Positions 35,970 to 43,680 of a stretch of DNA of 64,000 bases are shown here, one piece after another; the first letter of the stretch is position 1, and each line of letters opens with the position of its first letter. Origin of the DNA: Hyphococcus flavus (GTDB lineage Bacteria; Pseudomonadota; Alphaproteobacteria; Caulobacterales; Parvularculaceae); NCBI RefSeq assembly GCF_028748065.1, contig NZ_CP118166.1, forward strand, positions 1,255,501 to 1,319,500, read 5' to 3'. The position numbers and the translations under genes were made by a program. The notes under the pieces were generated by a model that had not been told where the DNA came from, made no database searches, and saw only the letters and a list, made by a program, of their open reading frames with translations.

Positions 35970-36659
35970 ATGAACCGGGTTAAGAAGATTTTGCTGGTCG
36001 ATGATGACGAGCTCTTACGCGACACGCTGATTGATCAATTCAGCGTGCACGACGAGTTTGCCGTCGAACCTGTAGCGACCGCTGCCGATGCCATCGATCG
36101 GGTAAGGGAAGAAGCGCATATAGATCTCATGCTTCTGGATGTCGGGCTGCCGGATATGGACGGACGTGAAGCATGCCGGATCATGCGCAAGAACGGGTTC
36201 AAGTCTCCCATCATCATGTTGACGGGCGCGGATAGTGAGGCGGACACGATTCTCGGGCTGGACGCTGGCGCGAATGACTATGTCTCCAAGCCGTTCAAGT
36301 TCAGCGTATTATTGGCGCGATTGCGCGCGCATTTGCGTAGCCACGAACAAAGCGAAGACGCTGTTTTCAAGGTCGGCCCCTACGAGTTTCGCCCGGCGGT
36401 GAAAATGCTTGTGACGGCCGAGGACAAAAAGATCCGGCTGACAGAAAAGGAAACATCAATTCTGAAATTTCTCTATCGCGCCGGGGGCAAGCCGGTGACG
36501 CGGGATATTCTCTTAGATGAGGTATGGGGATATAATTCCGGCGTTACGACTCATACGCTAGAGACTCATGTCTATCGTTTGCGTCAGAAAATTGAACCGG
36601 ATCCGTCGAACGCATCTATTCTTCTGACAGAAAGCGGCGGATACAGACTATCTGTATAG
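35970..36659 (+). CDS. OmpR-family response regulator (orphan)
   Basis: 229 residues from ATG 35970; an in-frame GTG at 35940 is less likely. Receiver domain about residues 5-120 with acidic pair DDDE, phospho-acceptor Asp in LMLLDVGLPDMDG, Thr in IMLTGAD and Lys in VSKPFK, all present. Winged-helix domain about 135-228 with LTEKETSILKFLYRAGG and a TTHTLETHVYRLRQKIEPD recognition region. No histidine kinase is adjacent, so the partner must be elsewhere; the CckA-like kinase is 7 kb away and not an obvious match. An ArsC-like gene follows after seven bases. Confidence 0.93.
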   Translation: MNRVKKILLVDDDELLRDTLIDQFSVHDEFAVEPVATAADAIDRVREEAHIDLMLLDVGLPDMDGREACRIMRKNGFKSPIIMLTGADSEADTILGLDAGANDYVSKPFKFSVLLARLRAHLRSHEQSEDAVFKVGPYEFRPAVKMLVTAEDKKIRLTEKETSILKFLYRAGGKPVTRDILLDEVWGYNSGVTTHTLETHVYRLRQKIEPDPSNASILLTESGGYRLSV

Positions 36660-36666
36660 GGTGAAA

Positions 36667-37014
36667 ATGACCGTTACGATCTATCATAATCCGCGCTGTT
36701 CGAAATCCCGCCAGACGCTGTCCTTGTTGCAGGAAAAAAGCATAGAGCCGGAGGTGGTGCTGTATCTAGAGAACCCGCCCTCAAAGGCAGTCTTGAAATC
36801 ACTCGTCGCCAAACTGGGATTAAAGTCAGCAAGGGGCATGATGCGCGTTAAAGAAGCGCCCTATATCGAGCTTGACCTTAATAACGCCAAAGCTGAATCG
36901 GCGCTAATCGACGCCATTGCTGAAAACCCTATTCTCATGGAGCGGCCGATCGTCGTGAACGGCGACAAGGCCGCCATCGGCCGCCCGCCCGAGGCGGTGC
37001 TTGAAATTCTGTAA
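36667..37014 (+). CDS. Arsenate reductase (glutaredoxin) ArsC-family protein
   Basis: 115 residues from ATG 36667. Thioredoxin-like fold with IYHNPRCSKSRQTL, where Cys is the nucleophile, and the conserved Arg in PILMERPIVV and GRPPEAVLEIL near the end. Members reduce arsenate with glutathione/glutaredoxin or, as Spx/YffB-like proteins, have other thiol roles. There is no arsenic operon here; its place directly downstream of the response regulator suggests joint transcription. RxP and C motifs are intact, so reductase activity is plausible. Confidence 0.88.
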   Translation: MTVTIYHNPRCSKSRQTLSLLQEKSIEPEVVLYLENPPSKAVLKSLVAKLGLKSARGMMRVKEAPYIELDLNNAKAESALIDAIAENPILMERPIVVNGDKAAIGRPPEAVLEIL

Positions 37015-37091
37015 AGCGGTTCCTCGCGGATATTGAACCGAATGCCGCCGCAGCGCTTTTGGGGATCTGATGGGCGCCCTATAGTCACCCC

Positions 37092-38117
37092 ATGAGCCCG
37101 GATCATTTCCTTTTGGTTTTTGCAATTGGCCAGACTGGCCTGTTGCTGCTGATGCTTCTGGCGGCGCGCAGCCGGCCCCCTGGCGCTGTCTATCTTTGCG
37201 GTGTTCTTGCCAGCTTTGCCGGTCTTTTTTGGGTAGTGCTGGCGAAAGACTTTGGCTGGCCGTTTTTGACCCGTCTTGACGCCCTATTGGCGACTGCGCT
37301 CGCTGTGTTCACCGTTTTGCATAATCGTGCATTGCTTCATGGCCGAACACAGAGCCTGCGCGCCGATATCGTCTGGTTCACGCCAGTCATGATACTGCTG
37401 GCGGCGCAACCGTTCGCGGCCCGCGCAGTTACGGTTGACCTGATGTTGGTCGTGCTTATCGGCGCCATGCTCTATTGCGGTGCGAATCTTGTCCGTCACG
37501 TCATGCGCTCAAGCGCCGATGGCGTTGCCGCAGGGGGGCGGCCCGCTAAACTTTCGCTTTATGCCCATCTTGCCTTTCTGTGTGTGATTGCTTTGGGCCT
37601 GACGCAGCATCTTGCCGAAAGGTTTGAGGCGCAAGCTATGAGCAGCCTTTGGACCCATGCGACCCTGGCGGGCTTTTTGGGAACAGTAGCGCTGGCGGCG
37701 CTGGCCTTTAGCGCCAGCTATCGCGTCGCGCCGACAGGAGCGTCACGCCGGGGTTCTAAACACAGCCTTTCTCCGCAGGAAACGGCGCGCATGCAGGAGG
37801 TGCTGACACGCGTCATGACCGACGATGAAATGTTCAAGAAGCCGGACTTGCAAGTGCGAGACGTCGCCATGCGCTTAGGGGTCGGCGCTGATACGGTCAG
37901 CGAGGCGATCCGCCGGGGCCTGGGCGCTAACTTTTTCGATTTTGTCAACGAAAAGCGGATCGAAGACGCCAAGCAACAGCTTGTGGAAACCAGCGGCGCC
38001 ATCGAACAGGTGATGTTTGAAGCCGGTTTTAACTCCAAGTCTTCGTTCTATGCTGAATTTAAAAAACGTACGGGCGTAACGCCCGGTCAATACCGGCGCG
38101 ATAGCAAGCGCGTTTAA
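37092..38117 (+). CDS. Membrane-bound AraC-family regulator
   Basis: 341 residues. About residues 1-215 hold six or seven hydrophobic helices (LLVFAIGQTGLLLLMLLA, AVYLCGVLASFAGLFWVVL, etc.). Residues 230-340 carry the AraC double HTH, with DVAMRLGVGADTVSEAIRR and EQVMFEAGFNSKSSFYAEFKKRTGVTPGQYRR. Such seven-helix AraC proteins are membrane sensors whose DNA-binding domain faces the cytosol; their signals are mostly unknown. An amidohydrolase lipoprotein gene follows after 88 bp in the same direction and could be its target (inference). Confidence 0.88.
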   Translation: MSPDHFLLVFAIGQTGLLLLMLLAARSRPPGAVYLCGVLASFAGLFWVVLAKDFGWPFLTRLDALLATALAVFTVLHNRALLHGRTQSLRADIVWFTPVMILLAAQPFAARAVTVDLMLVVLIGAMLYCGANLVRHVMRSSADGVAAGGRPAKLSLYAHLAFLCVIALGLTQHLAERFEAQAMSSLWTHATLAGFLGTVALAALAFSASYRVAPTGASRRGSKHSLSPQETARMQEVLTRVMTDDEMFKKPDLQVRDVAMRLGVGADTVSEAIRRGLGANFFDFVNEKRIEDAKQQLVETSGAIEQVMFEAGFNSKSSFYAEFKKRTGVTPGQYRRDSKRV

Positions 38118-38204
38118 GGTCCGAGTTTTCATAAGTCGGACGAAAAACAACCGAATACTCGCGATTATTCCCAGATCTTCAACGGTTAAATGTCTGGGTG
38201 ATCC

Positions 38205-39779
38205 ATGATCAGAACTCTTCTGCGCGTTGGCGGGCTGGCTGCCCTATGCTCGGCGTGTGTTTCCACAAGCTTGCCTGATGAGGGGCGGTGCGGCGCTTTG
38301 GTCATTGAGGATGTGAGCATCGTTGATCCGGAAGCCAATGCGACCCGTTCGGGCCAATCTATCCTGCTTCAGGATGGCGTGATTACACGCATCTATGACG
38401 CGCCGTCCGCGTCCCTGGGCATTACCGCCAAGCGTGTAGACGCGAGCGGACTTTACGCCAGTCCGGCCCTGATTGACGCGCACGTGCATATATTCGACGC
38501 ACGCGATATTGAGATGCACCGGCTACACGGCGTTGCGGCGATCCGAAATATGGATGGCTGGGCCTGGCATTTGCGTCTGGCGCAGAAAAAGCAATCTCCT
38601 TGTGCAATATCCGGATTTATCACCACAGGCAGTCAGCACGAAGCTAATGGTGAAGAGGCCGCCAACGTTGTCGCCCGCGATATCATTGCCGAAAAATCCG
38701 CAGGCTATGACTGGGTTAAACTCTACGACAGCATTGACGAAACGGCGCTGAAGGTGCTGGCAAAGCTGAAAACGCAGGATCCCGGAATACGCATCTCCGG
38801 GCACTTGCCAGACGATTTGCCCGCCAGCGGACTGGTGCAAAGCGGTGTTTACGACGACATCGCCCATGCGGAAGAGCTGCTTGCCGCCATGCGCTACGAA
38901 TATGGCGCGGACTGGCGCGAATACATTCCGGAAATAGCTGAAGCGATGACAAAACACGGTGTTTCGCTGACAACAAGCATCGAAACCAATCAATCCATCG
39001 CTGAGCAGGCAAAGGACACGGACGAAGCGCTGGCGGCGCGCGACGTGCAATTCGCCGCTCCCTTGCTGCAGGCATTCTGGCGCTCCGCATTCAACCCCTA
39101 TGGTCATATTGATGAGGAAATAGCTACGCGGCTTCAGAAAGACGTGTCCGCGTTGAAGGAATTGGTATTCGGCCTCTCACGGCAGGGCGTTACAATTTGG
39201 GCCGGCACGGATGCGCCAAATCCGATTAATGTGCCTGGCGCCGCCCTTCACGCCGAGCTTTCGCGACTGGTCGAGGCTGGGCTTTCACCGGCTGAAGCGC
39301 TTCAGAGCGCATTCTCACGCCCCGCTGAAGGGCTTTTCCCGAACGCCAGGCTCGGCAAAATTGCGGAAGAAATGGCTGGCGAGTTTATCCTGACGCGAGA
39401 AAATCCGCTGAACAACGTCGATACCTTGCGTGCACCAGCCGGGCTGGTTAGCGCTGGCCGCTATCTCAGCGCCGATGAGATTGATCAAAGAAAACAAAAA
39501 CTGGCGAGCGTCTACGCCGCCGATCTGGAAGTTATTGAGAAGTTTTCGCCAGCTTCGGCTGCGAATATTCTGAATGCGATTGAAACAGATGAAAGCGGCA
39601 GTGCAAATATTTCCGAAGACGGATTAACGTCGCTTGTCTGGTTTTATATGAAAATGAACAACTTCTCCGAAGCGCGAACCCTTTCGGAAAAACTCGCCGC
39701 TTTATATCCTGACAGCGCCGATGCGCAGTTTGTTCTGGGGTATATTATCAGCCTGGAGGATGAATTGGCTGCAGATTAA
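38205..39779 (+). CDS. Amidohydrolase-family lipoprotein
   Basis: 524 residues. Lipoprotein signal with LCSAC (Cys18). The amidohydrolase barrel starts with the metal-binding DAHVHIFDARDIEMH; IRISGHLPDD offers another His; VTIWAGTDAPNPINVPG gives the conserved Asp near residue 340. A carbamylated Lys could be in AGYDWVKLYDS. The C-terminal 70 residues look like two TPR-type helices (FSEARTLSEKLAALYPDSADAQFVLGY). Periplasmic or outer-membrane enzyme cutting amide or ester bonds such as dipeptides or lactones; substrate unknown. ATG 38205. Confidence 0.85.
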   Translation: MIRTLLRVGGLAALCSACVSTSLPDEGRCGALVIEDVSIVDPEANATRSGQSILLQDGVITRIYDAPSASLGITAKRVDASGLYASPALIDAHVHIFDARDIEMHRLHGVAAIRNMDGWAWHLRLAQKKQSPCAISGFITTGSQHEANGEEAANVVARDIIAEKSAGYDWVKLYDSIDETALKVLAKLKTQDPGIRISGHLPDDLPASGLVQSGVYDDIAHAEELLAAMRYEYGADWREYIPEIAEAMTKHGVSLTTSIETNQSIAEQAKDTDEALAARDVQFAAPLLQAFWRSAFNPYGHIDEEIATRLQKDVSALKELVFGLSRQGVTIWAGTDAPNPINVPGAALHAELSRLVEAGLSPAEALQSAFSRPAEGLFPNARLGKIAEEMAGEFILTRENPLNNVDTLRAPAGLVSAGRYLSADEIDQRKQKLASVYAADLEVIEKFSPASAANILNAIETDESGSANISEDGLTSLVWFYMKMNNFSEARTLSEKLAALYPDSADAQFVLGYIISLEDELAAD

Positions 39780-39798
39780 AATAAGAATTATGCAACAA

Positions 39799-41346
39799 TC
39801 AAACCCGCGCGCCTGAATCCAGTTTTTTCAAGATAGCTTTTGCCCGTGCCCGGTACGCTCGCTTTGTATTTGCGCCCATCTTTTCCCAGGTTTTATACAT
39901 CTGCCCCAACCGGGGGTTGCCTTTCAGTTTCTTTTCATTGCGTGCAAGAAAATCCCAGTAGAGTGAATTAAAGGGACAAGCGTTTTTTTCCGTCTTCTTG
40001 CTCACGGCGTATTCACATAATTTACAGTAATTCGACATCCGATTGATGTAAGCGCCAGACGCCGCATAAGGTTTTGAGCCCAATGCGCCGCCATCGGCAT
40101 ATTGCGACATGCCGATCACGTTCGGCGCTTCTACCCATTCGAATGCGTCAGCGTAGACAATCAGATACCATTCATGAACTTCAAACGGGTCGACGCCAGC
40201 CAGCATGGCGAAGGTCCCCGTCACCATAAGCCGCTGAATATGATGGGCGTACGCTTCCTCACGCGTTTGTTCCACGACTTCTTGAATGCAGCGCATATCC
40301 GTTTCGCCGGACCAATAGAACCAAGGCAATTTTCGGCTGTTGTTGAAGAAATTCTGTTTCGTGTACCCCTCATCGGCAAGCCAATAAACGCCGCGTATAT
40401 ATTCACGCCAACCGATAATCTGACGGATAAAACCTTCAACTGCGTTTAACGGCGCCGAACCATCGTAATATGCTTTTTCCGCGCGCTTAGAGACTTCCAT
40501 TGGCGATAAAAGCCCGACATTGATGTAAGGCGATAGCACTGAATGATAGAGAAACCTTTCGCCCGTCAGCATAGCGTCCTGAAAATCACCAAATGAAACG
40601 AGAGCGGTTTCGATGAAATAATCAAGCGCCTTAAGGGCGTCTTTTCGGGTTACGGCGAATTGAAACGGTTCGACGTCGCCAAAATGATCGGAAAAGTATT
40701 TCTCCGTCAGTTCAATTACTTCCTTTGTTATAGCATCTGGCGTCACGGAAAACCGTTTCGGCATGAACAGATCGCGGTCAGCAGCTTTGCGGTTTTCCTT
40801 ATCGTAATTCCATTGCCCCCCTTCGGGCTCGTCTCCGTCCATTAAAAGACCTGTTTTCTTTCGCATCTCGCGATAGAAGTATTCCATGCGCAGCGTCTTG
40901 CGATTGCTTACCCACGCCTGGAATTCATCGCTGCTGGCGATAAACCTGTCGTCCGTGCGTACGTCTATCGGTAAAGACAGCGTATCCCGCCAGCCTTCAA
41001 TTTCGTCTAGAACGCGCCGTTCGCTTGGCGCGGTTAGGACGATTTCATCAGGCTCATGCTGTCTGACAGCGTCTTCGATAATATCGGAAAATGACTTAAG
41101 GCCCGTCTTGGTGTCGAATTTTCTGTAGTCCACGTTGTAGCCAGCGCCTTTTAGTTCCTTGGCAAAATGGCGCATGGCGGAGAGGACAAAGACGATCTTC
41201 TTTTTATGGTGCTTGACGCTGGTAATCTCGTCATAGAGCTCGGCCATCAAGATGATGTCTTTGGTCTTTCGCGCATCCCTGAGGCTGGAAATATCGCGCG
41301 AAAGCTGATCGCCCATGATCAAAATTAAGCGGCGGCCCGTCACCAC
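39799..41346 (-). CDS. FeS-type (6-4) photolyase / cryptochrome-related protein (PhrB group)
   Basis: 515 residues, start GTG 41346 (or 41343) with GGGAG upstream. N-terminal alpha/beta antenna domain RLILIMGDQLSRDISSLRDA, helical FAD-binding domain, and four Cys at about 353, 441, 444 and 457. The intervals 88, 3 and 13 equal those of Agrobacterium PhrB (350, 438, 441, 454), the ligands of its [4Fe-4S] cluster. Repairs UV-made (6-4) photoproducts using blue light; DMRL is the usual antenna. The start overlaps the SDR stop. Activity is inferred from family. Confidence 0.92.
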   Translation of the reverse strand: MVTGRRLILIMGDQLSRDISSLRDARKTKDIILMAELYDEITSVKHHKKKIVFVLSAMRHFAKELKGAGYNVDYRKFDTKTGLKSFSDIIEDAVRQHEPDEIVLTAPSERRVLDEIEGWRDTLSLPIDVRTDDRFIASSDEFQAWVSNRKTLRMEYFYREMRKKTGLLMDGDEPEGGQWNYDKENRKAADRDLFMPKRFSVTPDAITKEVIELTEKYFSDHFGDVEPFQFAVTRKDALKALDYFIETALVSFGDFQDAMLTGERFLYHSVLSPYINVGLLSPMEVSKRAEKAYYDGSAPLNAVEGFIRQIIGWREYIRGVYWLADEGYTKQNFFNNSRKLPWFYWSGETDMRCIQEVVEQTREEAYAHHIQRLMVTGTFAMLAGVDPFEVHEWYLIVYADAFEWVEAPNVIGMSQYADGGALGSKPYAASGAYINRMSNYCKLCEYAVSKKTEKNACPFNSLYWDFLARNEKKLKGNPRLGQMYKTWEKMGANTKRAYRARAKAILKKLDSGARV

Positions 41347-42041
41347 TCGATCTCCCGCCCCGCGTAGTCAAAAAAACCGCCGGAGTGTTCAGGCGTAAGG
41401 CGCGAGCAAACATCCAACAGGTTTTTTGCCGCCTCTTCGGGGGTCGCCGTATATTGCCCACGCGCGTATTTTTCCGTGAGTGGCGTTTGAATAGTGCCGG
41501 GATGCAAAGCGACAAATACGGATTGCTTGTTGCGGCGTGCCTCTTCGACAGCCGCGCATCGCACGATCTGATTCAAAGCAGCCTTGGAGGCGCGATAACT
41601 CATCCATCCCCCCAGCCGGTTATCGTCAATAGAGCCGACACGTGCTGATAGTGTGGCGAAAACGACAGGCGCATTTCGTCTCAGCAAGGGGGAGAAGTAT
41701 TTTATCGCCATCGCAGCGCCTGCGGCGTTAACGGCAAAGGCTCGGGTCAGCGTTGCCGCATCAAGCTCGCGAAAGGATTTTTCGGGCGGTCTACCGTTGA
41801 CTTCGAGGATGCCGGTTGCGTTGAAGATGAGGTCGTACACGCTGTCCTCACCCTGAAGGTTCCGCGCCGCCGCCGCCACGCTTTGTTCTTTGGAAAGATC
41901 GAAACCATCCGTGCTTCTGCTCAAGGTCTTCAGAGCACGACAGTGCGGATTGCTTTTAAGCTTATCGGCAATGGCCGCGCCGATGCCGCCCGAAGCGCCA
42001 AGGACAAGCGCAGAAAAAGGTCTGGTGAGGTCTAACGGCAC
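41340..42041 (-). CDS. Short-chain dehydrogenase/reductase, C-factor (CsgA)-like
   Basis: 233 residues. NAD(P)-binding motif ALVLGASGGIGAAIADKL near residues 10-28; NATGILE; catalytic Ser-Tyr-Lys in STLSARVGS...MSYRASKAALNQIV; and LHPGTIQTPL. All catalytic residues are present. Similar SDRs are encoded next to FeS-type photolyases in marine proteobacteria, which suggests a role in the pigment, cofactor or stress function of that enzyme. Overlaps the photolyase start by seven bases and lies seven bases downstream of the DUF302 gene. Confidence 0.9.
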   Translation of the reverse strand: MPLDLTRPFSALVLGASGGIGAAIADKLKSNPHCRALKTLSRSTDGFDLSKEQSVAAAARNLQGEDSVYDLIFNATGILEVNGRPPEKSFRELDAATLTRAFAVNAAGAAMAIKYFSPLLRRNAPVVFATLSARVGSIDDNRLGGWMSYRASKAALNQIVRCAAVEEARRNKQSVFVALHPGTIQTPLTEKYARGQYTATPEEAAKNLLDVCSRLTPEHSGGFFDYAGREIEW

Positions 42042-42047
42042 GAATGG

Positions 42048-42551
42048 CTAGTCGCTGTTGCGCCCCGCCTCTTCAGCGATCGCTTTTAAAGCGGCCGACA
42101 TCTTTTCAGCAGCTGGATGATTGGGGATTCCATATTCATAAAATGTCTGGGTCATGTTTTCCCAGGTGATTGCAACGCTTTCGTTTTCGCCCTGTGAAAC
42201 AAGCATTTTCAGAGGCAGTTCAAGACCCATTTTTTGCTCTGCCTGCATGACGGGCGTGCCGCCATTGGGATTGCCAAAGATGATAAGTGTTGTCGGCCGA
42301 AGCGGCTGGTTTATAGATGCCGCGCCCGCAGCGTGGTCGATCACTGCGAAAGTTTTAAACCCGCGTTCGTCAACAGCAGCTTGCAGTTGTTCAACCGTTG
42401 AATCAAAGCGCGCCTGGCTTTCATGCGTGATGACACGGGCCTTGTCCATTTTCATGGCGCTCGTCGCCGGTTGTTGGGTGAGTGTTTCAGCATTAGTGGC
42501 GCAGGCAGACAAGGCGGCGGCTGCAGCGAGTATTGGCGCAACAAGTTTCAT
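42048..42551 (-). CDS. DUF302 family lipoprotein
   Basis: 167 residues. Signal with LSAC lipobox (Cys17). DUF302 core: HESQARFDSTVEQLQAAVDERGFKTFAVIDHAAGA and LRPTTLIIFGNPNGGTPVMQAEQKMGLELPLKMLV, which is the typical DUF302 block. C-terminal helix with HPAAEKMSAALKAIAEEAG. The fold is seen in many bacteria and is often linked to sulfur or stress genes; no enzyme activity is proven. Second gene in the patatin-DUF302-SDR-photolyase series. Confidence 0.88.
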   Translation of the reverse strand: MKLVAPILAAAAALSACATNAETLTQQPATSAMKMDKARVITHESQARFDSTVEQLQAAVDERGFKTFAVIDHAAGAASINQPLRPTTLIIFGNPNGGTPVMQAEQKMGLELPLKMLVSQGENESVAITWENMTQTFYEYGIPNHPAAEKMSAALKAIAEEAGRNSD

Positions 42552-42563
42552 TCTGGGTCCTTC

Positions 42564-43490
42564 CTAGCTTTTCAGTAAACGCTCAACAACGTGACTTTGT
42601 TCCATCATTGCGCGATATCCCTCTGCAATAAACTCATCTGCACGGTCGAAAGCGGTGGGCATGGCGTCGCGCATGTCCGGCTGAACGCAGATGTCAGGCG
42701 GGTCAACTTGCGCCCGTGCGCGGGCAAGCTGCATCTGGAAAATATCCGCCGCGGCATAGGCGGTTTCAAACAGGTGCGGCTGCGCATTTGCGCGGGCTTT
42801 AGCGAACTCGAACTGTCTTTCGATTGCCGCACGGGTGTCGTCGATCAGCTTTGCGACGGCGCCAGTCACGCCCTCAGGAGATGGTTCGTCTTTTGGCAGT
42901 ACGGCGGGCACGCTCGGCGGCGGGGCGTCAAACCTGTCCAGCACGCGAGGGACGGCGTTCAGGTCAACGGCGATAACGACGTCAGCACCAAGCGCGCGCG
43001 CCCCTGACACCGGCGCAGGATTGGCAAGCGCGCCATCGACAAGCCAGCGTCCTTCCATTCTGACCGCATGAAAGACAACCGGGATGGCGCTTGAGGCGCG
43101 GGCGGCGTCAATCACCGACCCTTTGGTGATCGCGATTTCTTCTCCCGTGCCGAGGTCGGCGGCGACAGCTACGAACTTTGTGGATAGGTCTTCTATATTC
43201 TGATCGTAATCGCGAAACGCCTCAAACGCCGGCGAAGTATCGATAAACCCGCCACGGTGCACTTTCAGCGTAAAACGCTGTAGCGTCGACAAAGGCTTTA
43301 GCATGCGCGCCCAGCCATCGAACTCATCCAGCGCGCCGATCAGGTGAGCGCCGCCTACAAGCGCACCAACGGAACAGCCTGCTATGACGTCGGGTTTGGT
43401 CCCGATCTCATCCAGCGCTCTTAAAACGCCAATGTGCGCCCATCCACGCGCGGCGCCGGAGCCAAGCACAAGACCAAGTTTTTTTGTCAC
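42564..43490 (-). CDS. Patatin-like phospholipase (RssA-type)
   Basis: 308 residues from GTG 43490 (VTKKLGLVLGSGAARGWAHIGVL), chosen for the GGAG upstream; the longer frame to 43700 overlaps cckA on the other strand and has no similarity. Oxyanion hole GSGAARG, nucleophile elbow GCSVG and catalytic Asp in VDGALANPAPV give a complete Ser-Asp dyad. Hydrolyses membrane phospholipids or acts as a regulator-like RssA protein. First gene of the minus-strand cluster with DUF302, SDR and photolyase. Divergent from cckA with a 190-bp gap. Confidence 0.9.
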   Translation of the reverse strand: MTKKLGLVLGSGAARGWAHIGVLRALDEIGTKPDVIAGCSVGALVGGAHLIGALDEFDGWARMLKPLSTLQRFTLKVHRGGFIDTSPAFEAFRDYDQNIEDLSTKFVAVAADLGTGEEIAITKGSVIDAARASSAIPVVFHAVRMEGRWLVDGALANPAPVSGARALGADVVIAVDLNAVPRVLDRFDAPPPSVPAVLPKDEPSPEGVTGAVAKLIDDTRAAIERQFEFAKARANAQPHLFETAYAAADIFQMQLARARAQVDPPDICVQPDMRDAMPTAFDRADEFIAEGYRAMMEQSHVVERLLKS

Positions 43491-43680
43491 ACATATCTCC
43501 GTATAAAGAGTAACAGTCTGGCAGGGCCCTGTGGATCTGGCTTGGCCGCCATGTGGAAAAGTAGTTGCGCCAAGCGCCTCATATTGCTCCGAGGACGCGT
43601 AATACAAGCCCGCAAGCGGTAGCGCGCAATGACGAACCCCGCCATAGTTCACTGTTCGAATCATTTTCCGGAGTTTTCGC

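Noticed and set aside
43654-43662. GTTCGAATC, a tRNA T-loop-like string upstream of cckA
   Set aside because: No flanking T-stem, anticodon arm or acceptor stem; chance match.
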